Shown: positions 34,814-41,203 of the stretch, piece after piece | Position numbering within the stretch: the first letter of the stretch is position 1 | How the letters are laid out: each line of letters begins with the position of its first letter | NCBI GenBank assembly: GCA_003224905.1 | Contig: QIAA01000056.1 | Location: 1-41,203 of the forward strand | Length of the DNA stretch: 41,203 nt | Source of the DNA: Acidobacteriota bacterium | GTDB taxonomy: Bacteria; Acidobacteriota; Terriglobia; Terriglobales; Acidobacteriaceae | Direction of reading: 5' to 3' | Notes under the pieces: model-generated | Seen by the model: the letters and a program-made list of their open reading frames with translations, nothing else | Told to the model about the DNA's origin: nothing | The model's database searches: none | Position numbers and translations under genes: made by a program

Positions 34814-35431
34814 CTACTGTCCCCCTTTGACCACGTCCATTGACAGCGGACGGCTCAGCTCCATTAACAACTCCGTTCCCGCCGGCAGCATTGCGGATCT
34901 CTTTTTTCCCAACCAGTGAGCGACGGTGGCTGTTGCACCAACCGTCCCACCAATCAGCAGCCCCTTGCCCCCGCCCGCTAGTCCGCCGATCAGCATGCCT
35001 CCACCGGTACCGAATCCGATCTCAGTGAGATCCTTTCCGTCATGACCCGCACCTTTGAACTGACCTTCCGTGTTCACGTCGGTGCCGTTGCGCAGGTTGG
35101 TGTCAATGAGCGGTGCATTGAGCATATAGTGTTCGCCACTCGGCAAAACTATCGTCTCCGGAAAGATGGCAATGGTCGGCTTGCCTGCAATCCGCCGCGG
35201 TTCATTAACCTTGGTGACCCGACCTTGAACCGTTGTACCGACGGGAATCACGGTTTTGCCGTCAACTGTCACGGCTTCGGTCACTCGGCCAGAGAATGGA
35301 TCGCCTGTCTTGCTCCCAAAGGTCGAAAGTGTGTTTTCGAGTTTCACCCTCAGCGGCGTGCCTGCCGGCAGAGTCTGTGCCACAGCTGCGGTCGCGAACG
35401 CCACTACGCTGACTAAGACGAGCTTCTTCAT
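34814..35431 (-). CDS. Secreted hypothetical protein with glycine-rich hydrophobic segment
   Basis: From the ATG at 35431, behind GGAGGCACG, the protein has 205 residues and a signal peptide (MKKLVLVSVVAFATAAVAQ); an in-frame start at 35482 would add a leader without signal character. The middle is beta-rich (LPAGTPLRVKLENTLST, VIPVGTTVQGRVTKV, AIFPETIVLPSGEHY). A Gly-rich stretch about 145-173 (GFGTGGGMLIGGLAGGGKGL) looks like a glycine zipper that may insert in a membrane. The end repeats the opening theme (LPAGTELLMELSRPLS). I recognise this type as common in Acidobacteria, but it has no assigned function. Confidence 0.7.
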   Translation of the reverse strand: MKKLVLVSVVAFATAAVAQTLPAGTPLRVKLENTLSTFGSKTGDPFSGRVTEAVTVDGKTVIPVGTTVQGRVTKVNEPRRIAGKPTIAIFPETIVLPSGEHYMLNAPLIDTNLRNGTDVNTEGQFKGAGHDGKDLTEIGFGTGGGMLIGGLAGGGKGLLIGGTVGATATVAHWLGKKRSAMLPAGTELLMELSRPLSMDVVKGGQ

Positions 35432-35544
35432 CGTGCCTCCTTGATTTGGCTCGACTGTAGAACAGTGCTGTGTAGCCAACAAGGAGGAAAGAAGATGGGA
35501 ACCAGCAGAGACACGGGAAAGGAACGCAGCAACTATGGCAGCGG

Positions 35545-35772
35545 CTAAGCCAAAACCAGCTTCTCCAGCAACTGTACTCCTGCTTGCCGCAGCAGTGCCG
35601 CGACTACCGGCTCTTTGAATCGGGAGGCGTCAAACTCGACCCGCACAATGCGATTTTTCTCGTCAAAATCAATCCGCCGCACTCCATATACTTCGCGCAC
35701 ACTATCAATGGCGCGCATTGTGCCTTCGGTGAGAGGAGTCGCGTAGCGGTAAGCAACTTCCAGTAGAGTCAT
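35545..35772 (-). CDS. Small HMA-like (ferredoxin-fold) protein lacking the CxxC motif
   Basis: This 75-residue protein has a beta-alpha-beta-beta-alpha-beta pattern: a first strand LEVAYRYATPL, helix EGTMRAIDSVREVYGVRRIDFD, strand RIVRVEFDASRF, helix KEPVVAALLRQAGVQL. This is the layout of heavy-metal-associated (HMA) domains, including the 'gV..i.fd....v.v.fd' core, but the MxCxxC metal site is absent and there is no Cys at all. It is divergent to the P1B ATPase, 92 bases apart. A role as a partner or degenerate chaperone of the pump is possible; this rests on fold pattern and position only. Confidence 0.6.
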   Translation of the reverse strand: MTLLEVAYRYATPLTEGTMRAIDSVREVYGVRRIDFDEKNRIVRVEFDASRFKEPVVAALLRQAGVQLLEKLVLA

Positions 35773-35864
35773 GCGTTAACCTTTTCGGTGTGACTTCCCG
35801 TGCGCTCCTTATAAAGGTCGGAGTGAATCCAATATAGAGCAATGGCAATCAGTGAGGGCAATTT

Positions 35865-38348
35865 ATGTCAGGCGGGCCTCTAAAGCTGGCTTCAGCCGTG
35901 AGCAAGGATCCGGTCTGCGGCATGACGGTGAATCCGTCTGCTGCGAAGCACAGCCACGCTCATGAAGGGACCACTTACCACTTTTGCTGTGTTCACTGCC
36001 TGGAGAAGTTCAAGGCTGACCCGCAACGGTACTTGAGTGCAGCCTCGGCCAAGCCAGCACAGCTAGTTTCCTTAGGAGTTCCGGCGGCGCGGCCATCTGC
36101 ACCGGCCAAGTCAATCCAGTCAGCGCCAGAAAAGTATGTTTGTCCGATGTGTCCGGAAGTTGAGGAGGATAAGCCTGGAGCGTGTCCGAGTTGTGGAATG
36201 GCGTTGGAGCCAGAAATGCCCTCGGCGAACAGGCGGACGGAGTACACGTGCCCCATGCATCCGGAGATCGTGCGAGCCCAGCCGGGGACGTGCCCGATCT
36301 GCGGCATGGCGCTGGAGCCCCGCAGCACTACCACGAAGGAAGTAGAAAATCCCGAACTGCGAGAGATGACGCGGCGCTTCTGGCTGAGCCTGCTGCTGAC
36401 GGCGCCGTTGCTGACGATCGCGATGGCCGACATGCTGCCAGGAATGCCGATCCAGCATGCGTTGCCTGGTGGCTGGCGGCCGTGGCTGGAGCTGCTGCTC
36501 GCCACACCGGTCGTGCTGTGGGGCGGATGGCTATTTTTTCAGCGTGGGTGGGCGTCCATAGTAAACCGCTCGACCAACATGTTCACCCTGATCGCGATGG
36601 GCACGGGTGTGGCTTACCTGTACAGCCTGGTCACGACCATTACACCGGGCATTTTTCCTGCTTCGTTCCGCGAGATCGGTGGAACACCGCCGGTCTACTT
36701 CGAAGCGGCGGCGGCGATCACTACGTTAGTGCTCTTGGGACAGGTACTGGAACTGCGTGCGCGCAGCCGCACTGGGGCTGCGATTCGGGCCTTGCTCGAT
36801 TTGTCTCCGAAGATGGCCAGGGTTCTGCGCAATGGTCGCGAGGAAGATATTCCTCTGGAACAGGTGCAGGTTGGGGAACGACTACGTGTGCGTCCGGGAG
36901 AGAAGGTTCCGGTCGACGGAGTAATTCTGGAAGGATCGAGTTCGATCGATGAATCCATGATCACCGGCGAATCCATGCCGGTCCGGAAGGAATCGGGCGG
37001 CCGGGTGATTGGCGCGACCGTGAACGGTACAGGTTCGTTCATCATGCGCGCCGAGTACGTGGGAAGTGAGACGTTGCTGGCGCAAATCGTACAGTTAGTG
37101 AGCAAAGCGCAGCGCAGCCGCGCGCCGATTCAAAGATTAGCGGACCGCGTTTCTGGCTGGTTTGTACCGGTTGTGATTGCCATTTCTCTTATCACCTTCA
37201 TTGTCTGGGCGTCATTCGGGCCCGAGCCGCGTTTGGCGCACGCCTTGGTGAATGCCGTAGCGGTGCTGATCATTGCGTGTCCGTGTGCATTGGGACTGGC
37301 TACCCCGATCGCGATTATGGTGGGCACCGGACGCGGAGCTCACGCCGGCGTGTTGATCAAAAATGCCGAGGCTCTGGAGATTTTGGAAAAAGTGGACACG
37401 CTGATAATCGACAAAACCGGAACCTTGACGGAAGGGAAACCGCGCGTGACTTCCATAGTTACGGCTACACGTATGAACGAGAACGAACTGCTGCGGCTGG
37501 TCGCAAGTGTAGAACAGGGCAGCGAGCATCCTCTTGCGGCCGCAGTTGTTTCAGTCGCGCGAGACCGCGGTTTGGACCTTCCGAATGCCAGCGATTTCCA
37601 GTCCCTTACCGGGCGCGGCGTGACTGGCAAAGTTGACGGGCATACAGTCGCCGCAGGTAATGAAGATTTGCTGCAAGAGTTGTCTATTCGCAGCAGTGAA
37701 CTTGCTCACAGAGCAGAAGAACTGCGGCGCGACGGGCAAACAGTAATTTACGCGGCCATTGATGGCGAGCTAGCCGGGTTGCTGGGCATCAGCGATCCTC
37801 TGAAACCTTCGACTGCAGGTGCACTACGAGATCTTAAGACTGAAGGCCTGAAGGTAGTGATGCTTACCGGAGACAATCGCGTTACCGCGGAAGTAGTGGC
37901 GCGCAATTTAGGAATCGACGAATTCGAGGCCGGTGTGCAGCCGGAAAGCAAAGCCGAAGTGGTGCGGCAGCTGCAAGAAAAGGGGCGCATAGTCGCGATG
38001 GCGGGAGATGGCATCAACGATGCTCCGGCGCTGGCGCAGGCGAACGTCGGAATCGCAATGGGCACCGGTACCGATGTTGCCATGGAGAGCGGAGGTATTA
38101 CGCTGGTGAAAGGCGACCTGGCGGGCATTGTGCGCGCTCGCAAGCTCAGCCGCGCCACGATGGGCAACATACGCCAGAACCTTTTTTTCGCCTTTCTCTA
38201 CAACTCCTTGGGTGTGCCCCTTGCGGCGGGAGTGTTGTATCCGTTTTTCGGTGTGCTGCTGAGTCCGATTCTGGCTGCAGCGGCGATGAGTTTGAGTTCA
38301 GTTTCAGTCATTAGCAACTCGCTCAGGTTGAAGAATGCGGAACTCTAG
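35865..38348 (+). CDS. Copper-type P1B ATPase with YHS and two HMBD domains
   Basis: The 827-residue pump begins with a YHS domain ([12 protein letters not shown] ... [10 protein letters not shown], 15-57) and two small heavy-metal-binding domains ([20 protein letters not shown] and [20 protein letters not shown]), not HMA domains. Then come the membrane helices, the actuator TGES (367-370), the intramembrane Cys472-Pro-Cys474 ([11 protein letters not shown]), phospho-acceptor Asp516 in DKTGTLTEG, the SEHPLA motif and [13 protein letters not shown] with YN in helix 7 and [15 protein letters not shown] in helix 8 indicates Cu(I) export. All catalytic residues are intact. The stop TAG shares a CTAG palindrome with the convergent vapC stop. 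Confidence 0.92.
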   Translation: MSGGPLKLASAVSKDPVCGMTVNPSAAKHSHAHEGTTYHFCCVHCLEKFKADPQRYLSAASAKPAQLVSLGVPAARPSAPAKSIQSAPEKYVCPMCPEVEEDKPGACPSCGMALEPEMPSANRRTEYTCPMHPEIVRAQPGTCPICGMALEPRSTTTKEVENPELREMTRRFWLSLLLTAPLLTIAMADMLPGMPIQHALPGGWRPWLELLLATPVVLWGGWLFFQRGWASIVNRSTNMFTLIAMGTGVAYLYSLVTTITPGIFPASFREIGGTPPVYFEAAAAITTLVLLGQVLELRARSRTGAAIRALLDLSPKMARVLRNGREEDIPLEQVQVGERLRVRPGEKVPVDGVILEGSSSIDESMITGESMPVRKESGGRVIGATVNGTGSFIMRAEYVGSETLLAQIVQLVSKAQRSRAPIQRLADRVSGWFVPVVIAISLITFIVWASFGPEPRLAHALVNAVAVLIIACPCALGLATPIAIMVGTGRGAHAGVLIKNAEALEILEKVDTLIIDKTGTLTEGKPRVTSIVTATRMNENELLRLVASVEQGSEHPLAAAVVSVARDRGLDLPNASDFQSLTGRGVTGKVDGHTVAAGNEDLLQELSIRSSELAHRAEELRRDGQTVIYAAIDGELAGLLGISDPLKPSTAGALRDLKTEGLKVVMLTGDNRVTAEVVARNLGIDEFEAGVQPESKAEVVRQLQEKGRIVAMAGDGINDAPALAQANVGIAMGTGTDVAMESGGITLVKGDLAGIVRARKLSRATMGNIRQNLFFAFLYNSLGVPLAAGVLYPFFGVLLSPILAAAAMSLSSVSVISNSLRLKNAEL

Positions 38349-38779
38349 CCCACTGCTCCAAGCCATTTAACGGGCAGGTGTGCGGCCAGAGCGTTGGCCA
38401 ATCGTTCGTCAGCGGTAATCAGTTCCCCTTGGACACGAAGGGCCAATGCAACATACAAGCTGTCATAAACACTTCGATCAAATTCAGAAGCAATCGCATG
38501 CGCCTGTTCTAGCAACGATCTTGAGGGTACCGTTGGAAAATCGCGCTCGAGCATTGCCTTCAAAGCGGTTTGGGCGGATTCTCGCCTCCAGCGATGTTGG
38601 CGGACAGCTTTCCAAAATATATTGGCCAGTTCAGCCCAAAAGAGGTCTGGCTCTATAAAGCGGATCTGCGTCTCGACAAACATGTCCAACAAGCGAGCAG
38701 CTTCGCTCGTCAAACTTTCCTCATTGGACGGGAGGAACCATTTCGCCGCAACGCTAGCATCCACTACGACTGTCTTCAT
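38345..38779 (-). CDS. vapC: PIN-domain ribonuclease toxin, VapC family
   Basis: The 144-residue protein has the PIN fold with the acidic site residues Asp7 ([13 protein letters not shown]), Glu50 ([11 protein letters not shown]), Asp106 ([11 protein letters not shown]) and Asp124 ([11 protein letters not shown]). VapC toxins cut specific RNAs, often initiator tRNA or the sarcin-ricin loop, when not bound by their antitoxin. Its ATG overlaps the antitoxin stop by four bases (ATGA), the standard arrangement. All four acidic residues are present, so it is probably active. Its stop overlaps the ATPase stop on the other strand. Confidence 0.88.
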   Translation of the reverse strand: MKTVVVDASVAAKWFLPSNEESLTSEAARLLDMFVETQIRFIEPDLFWAELANIFWKAVRQHRWRRESAQTALKAMLERDFPTVPSRSLLEQAHAIASEFDRSVYDSLYVALALRVQGELITADERLANALAAHLPVKWLGAVG

Positions 38780-39027
38780 CGCGACCGGTCTTGGCGTTGC
38801 AACTCTTCAGTGGTAGGAAAAGGACCACGGGAAGTTGGCCGGCGCGACCTTAAGAGCTCAGCTTGGCGACGAAATCTTTGTCGAGACCTGCGTTCCGTAG
38901 CAGTAACGACATTCTCTCGAAGTACCGATACTATTTCTGCGGCAATCGAGCGCCGGTTCTCGCGCGCCTGTTGCCGGAGCGCATCATACAAATCGTCGGG
39001 AACATTTTCAGCGTATAGAGTAGCCAT
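38776..39027 (-). CDS. vapB: Ribbon-helix-helix antitoxin of the VapBC pair (FitA/Arc-like)
   Basis: The 83-residue protein has an N-terminal ribbon-helix-helix (ATLYAENVPDDLYDALRQQARENRRSIAAEIVSVL), close to the FitA/Arc type that binds DNA as a dimer. The basic, Arg-rich C-terminal tail should fold on the PIN toxin and block it. It precedes and overlaps the toxin gene. Autoregulation of the pair through its own promoter is expected for the family. VapB is used here in the broad sense; the DNA-binding domain is RHH rather than AbrB-like. Confidence 0.85.
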   Translation of the reverse strand: MATLYAENVPDDLYDALRQQARENRRSIAAEIVSVLRENVVTATERRSRQRFRRQAELLRSRRPTSRGPFPTTEELQRQDRSR

Positions 39028-39044
39028 AGGTAGAGCCTAGGAAA

Positions 39045-39074
39045 AGTATAGCATTATCATAAGTTACAACCCAA
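39045..39074 (-). promoter_or_regulatory. Candidate promoter of the toxin-antitoxin operon
   Basis: On the minus strand TTGGGT (39074-39069) and TATACT (39050-39045) are 18 bases apart, in an AT-rich stretch unlike the surrounding DNA. The start codon at 39027 is close, so the leader would be very short. Confidence 0.35.
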
Positions 39075-39167
39075 GATGGACGTTTTGAACGTGTCCACTG
39101 TCGCAATTGACAGTCCGCATTGCCTATTCAACAATTGATTAACATCAAGCCACATAGGGGAGGTTTC

Positions 39168-39986
39168 ATGGTTGAAGATAATGCGCCGGAAGAGGTCCAG
39201 CACACTGAAGGCACCTCAGGCAAATGGATCCTGCTGGCGCTTGCAATTTTGTACGTAGCGGGCTCTCTTTTTTTTCTTTTCAGTTTGCGAAGCCGGGTCG
39301 ATCAGCTCGGGAAGCAGCAAACCACGAGCAATTCGCAGATCGCCGATCTCACCAGGCGTCTGGAGTCAGCGGAAGCAGAGAACGAAGCCCTTGGTCGCCA
39401 GGTTGGGATGACGAAAAAAGACCTCGCTTCCCGAGCCGCTGAGCTGCAGCGGCAACAACGGCTTGCCGAAGCACGGCTGGCAGCAGCCCAGAAAGAGCAG
39501 ATCACTGCCGTCACCGGCGAAGTTGCCGGTGTGAAGACCGATGTGGGCGGAGTCAAAACCGATGTTGCCTCCACCAAAGCGGATCTCGAAGCCACGAAAG
39601 CCAAGCTCGCGAGTGCCGTCGGCGACCTGGGCATGCAGAGCGGGCTGATCGCCAAGACGCGCGATGATCTTGAAATCCTAAAACACAAGGGAGACCGAAA
39701 TTATTACGAATTCACGCTCGTGAAGGGCGCCAAGCCCCAAGCCATTTCCACCGTTAGCCTGCAATTGAAAAAGGCTGATATCAAGCGCGGCAAGTTCACT
39801 CTGAACGTCACCTCTGACGACAAGACAATCGAAAAGAAGGACCGCAACATCAGCGAGCCAATTCAGTTTTATAGCGGACGTGAGCGGATGCTGTACGAGT
39901 TGGTGGTCTGGACGGTCGATAAGAACAAAGCGACTGGATATCTGAGCACACCTAAGAATGCTCCCGTGCCGGTCTCGGCAAACTAG
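39168..39986 (+). CDS. Membrane-anchored coiled-coil protein of unknown function
   Basis: From the ATG at 39168, behind GGGGAGG, the protein has 272 residues. One membrane helix (ILLALAILYVAGSLFFLF, about 22-40) is followed by a long coiled coil (about 42-170) with heptads such as VDQLGKQQTTSNSQIADLTR and a repeated KTDVGGVKTDVASTKADLE stretch resembling apolipoprotein/phage-fibre spacers. The C-terminal domain is beta-rich (YYEFTLVKGAKPQAISTVSL; KADIKRGKFTLNVTSDDK; LYELVVWTVDKNKATGYLS). The start at 39120 is rejected for lack of a ribosome site. It is four bases upstream of the DUF421 gene, so they are probably co-transcribed. Confidence 0.72.
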   Translation: MVEDNAPEEVQHTEGTSGKWILLALAILYVAGSLFFLFSLRSRVDQLGKQQTTSNSQIADLTRRLESAEAENEALGRQVGMTKKDLASRAAELQRQQRLAEARLAAAQKEQITAVTGEVAGVKTDVGGVKTDVASTKADLEATKAKLASAVGDLGMQSGLIAKTRDDLEILKHKGDRNYYEFTLVKGAKPQAISTVSLQLKKADIKRGKFTLNVTSDDKTIEKKDRNISEPIQFYSGRERMLYELVVWTVDKNKATGYLSTPKNAPVPVSAN

Positions 39987-39989
39987 CCG

Positions 39990-40514
39990 ATGTTTCCAGG
40001 CTGGCACATTCTGTTGCAAATCCTGCTGCGAACGGCTGCCATTTATGCCGTGGTCCTGATCGGTGTACGCCTGAGCGGGAAGCGTGAAGTCGGCCAGATG
40101 ACGCCGTTTGATCTGACTCTGCTGCTGCTGATCAGCAACGCAGTACAGAATGCCATGACCGGTCCCGACACGTCGCTATTCGGTGGCGTAGTCGCTGCTG
40201 GAACTCTGCTAGTGCTCAATTATTTCGTGGCTGAACTTTCGGGCGCGAACCGCAGATTTCGCAGGTTTGTGCAGGGACAGCCTTCATTGCTGGTGCACGA
40301 TGGTCAGGTGATCGCGTCCCATATGGCGAAGGAGCACGTCAGCATGGATGAATTGCAACGGGCTCTGCGCGAGCACGGGATCAACAGCTATCACGATGTT
40401 GCGCTAGCCGTGCTGGAAGTGGATGGTTCGATCAGTTGTTTGAAATACGATGAAATTCAGCCGACCGCGAAAACGCATCTCGCGCGCAGGAAGTTCCTGC
40501 AGAAGCATGAATAA
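39990..40514 (+). CDS. DUF421 (YetF-like) membrane protein
   Basis: The 174-residue protein has three N-terminal membrane helices (LLRTAAIYAVVLIGVRL; FDLTLLLLISNAVQNAM; VVAAGTLLVLNYFVAEL) with the typical LSGKREVGQMTPFDL and GPDTSLFGGVVAAGTL. A cytoplasmic YetF/YcaP-like domain follows (VQGQPSLLVHDGQVIASHMAKEHVSMDEL; DVALAVLEVDGSIS). The family is widespread in bacteria; roles in spore coat or stress have been proposed but the biochemical function is not settled. It follows the coiled-coil membrane protein directly. Confidence 0.88.
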   Translation: MFPGWHILLQILLRTAAIYAVVLIGVRLSGKREVGQMTPFDLTLLLLISNAVQNAMTGPDTSLFGGVVAAGTLLVLNYFVAELSGANRRFRRFVQGQPSLLVHDGQVIASHMAKEHVSMDELQRALREHGINSYHDVALAVLEVDGSISCLKYDEIQPTAKTHLARRKFLQKHE

Positions 40515-40541
40515 GACTCGACTCACTTTCTTAAGCTGTTC

Positions 40542-41159
40542 CTATCTGCTCAGCACAACTGGAACAGGTTGGTCGTATGGCTGGATTACCACGCTAAGCG
40601 ATTTCCGTTTATCGAATACATCCCGCGTAACTGGGAAGTAAAAAATCACTGTGCCCCGAGTTTCACTATCAGGCGGGATTTTCGTCTCGGGAGTGAGCGC
40701 CGTGATGGCGTGCTCTTTCAGTGCAGGGAAAGCCTGGAAATAGCGGTCAAAATCTACAGCTGAGGCTGCGTCGTCGCTGACCTCTCCGCTGTCGGTCTTT
40801 AGAGTTCCTTTGATGGTGTGCACATAAAGCGCCTTCGCGCCGGCATTGCGCAAAGTCACATTCACCGTCACTAATACAGCGTTCTGGCCCGCAACATCAG
40901 CGGTTGAGATGTCGTCTATCGATCCACCGCCTTGGGGCGTGGCGCGCTGCAGAAATGCAAAACAACCGAGAACGACCGCCACGACGCCGATCGCGATGGC
41001 AACGATTTTGGCCGGCGGCAAATTGCGTTTTGCGGTGCCGAACTCTTCACCGATGTTGAACGAAGTTCCGGTTGGCGCTGTCGCAGTTTGCTCTGCCGGT
41101 TGTGAAACAGGAGTAGCGTTGACCGGCGGTATTACGGGCGGCTGTGTTTCTTCCGGCAT
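40542..41159 (-). CDS. Membrane-anchored hypothetical protein with Pro-rich N-terminus
   Basis: The 205-residue protein has a Pro/Thr-rich cytoplasmic stretch (about 1-35), one membrane helix (IVAIAIGVVAVVLGCFAFL, about 51-69) and a beta-rich outer domain (AVLVTVNVTLRNAGAKALYV; TVIFYFPVTRDVFDKRKSL; LSVVIQPYDQPVPVVL). That domain resembles the immunoglobulin-like 'DUF4352/telomeric-repeat-like' fold found in lipoproteins that bind ligands, but this is only a pattern impression. It is convergent to DUF421 with a 27-base gap. Function unknown. Confidence 0.7.
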   Translation of the reverse strand: MPEETQPPVIPPVNATPVSQPAEQTATAPTGTSFNIGEEFGTAKRNLPPAKIVAIAIGVVAVVLGCFAFLQRATPQGGGSIDDISTADVAGQNAVLVTVNVTLRNAGAKALYVHTIKGTLKTDSGEVSDDAASAVDFDRYFQAFPALKEHAITALTPETKIPPDSETRGTVIFYFPVTRDVFDKRKSLSVVIQPYDQPVPVVLSR

Positions 41160-41203
41160 AGGAACCCGACCCTTTTATTGTATCCGCCAGGTTTGGTGAA
41201 AAG

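Noticed and set aside
36182..36952. A 256-residue open frame within the ATPase gene
   Set aside because: It is a +1-frame shadow of the P1B ATPase, whose domains read without interruption in the main frame.

Overview
The window reads as chromosomal DNA of an acidobacterium, probably from the Terriglobia. This is inferred from several things together: many secreted beta-propeller proteins, a CarboxypepD_reg/TonB-type giant outer-membrane protein, a PASTA-less Ser/Thr kinase fused to a TolB-like propeller, the cNMP-DUF1003 fusion, and short interspersed repeats of the CGCAAAG and TGAGCG...AGTCGAAGGG kind. No rRNA, tRNA, CRISPR array, phage or insertion sequence was recognised.

Layout. Positions 1-7,200 hold a 5'-truncated hypothetical gene, a secreted PQQ dehydrogenase with an inserted cytochrome c domain, a secreted alpha/beta hydrolase, a YVTN propeller and a VOC protein. 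Positions 7,400-11,900 carry a cNMP-binding/DUF1003 membrane protein, a kinase-propeller, a PH-like protein with an odd 5' end, and a lone nuoA.

The core of the window is 11,993-27,047. The minus-strand block 25,935->19,781 encodes a complete-looking trans-4-hydroxy-L-proline pathway: 4-hydroxyproline 2-epimerase, a three-part D-hydroxyproline dehydrogenase (DadA-like FAD protein, small 2Fe-2S protein, FAD/NAD protein with a Cys-rich C-terminus), a DapA-family deaminase, and 2-oxoglutarate semialdehyde dehydrogenase. A divergent GntR/FCD regulator lies next to it. After a large BNR/sortilin-like secreted protein, a second minus-strand operon (16,339->11,993) encodes an MFS transporter, a rhamnonate-dehydratase-like enolase-superfamily enzyme, an AraD1/GguC-type FAH-fold dehydratase and a 3-hydroxyisobutyrate-dehydrogenase-like reductase. 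AraD1 enzymes also make 2-oxoglutarate semialdehyde, so an amino-acid branch and a sugar-acid branch may meet at one aldehyde dehydrogenase. Related decamers (TTGTCWACMA, one variant) lie upstream of the epimerase operon, the regulator, the MFS operon and the outer-membrane receptor, which suggests one shared FCD-type regulon.

Positions 27,056-34,617 hold a GH31 glycosidase, a TonB-dependent-receptor-like protein and an S9 peptidase. These are export and uptake functions that could feed the catabolic block. From 34,800 to the end there are a glycine-rich secreted protein, a copper-type P1B ATPase with a divergent HMA-like small protein that lacks the metal-binding cysteines, a VapBC-type toxin-antitoxin pair, a coiled-coil membrane protein, a DUF421 protein and a membrane-anchored hypothetical. 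All assignments come from reading motifs and recalled family features; no database search was run.
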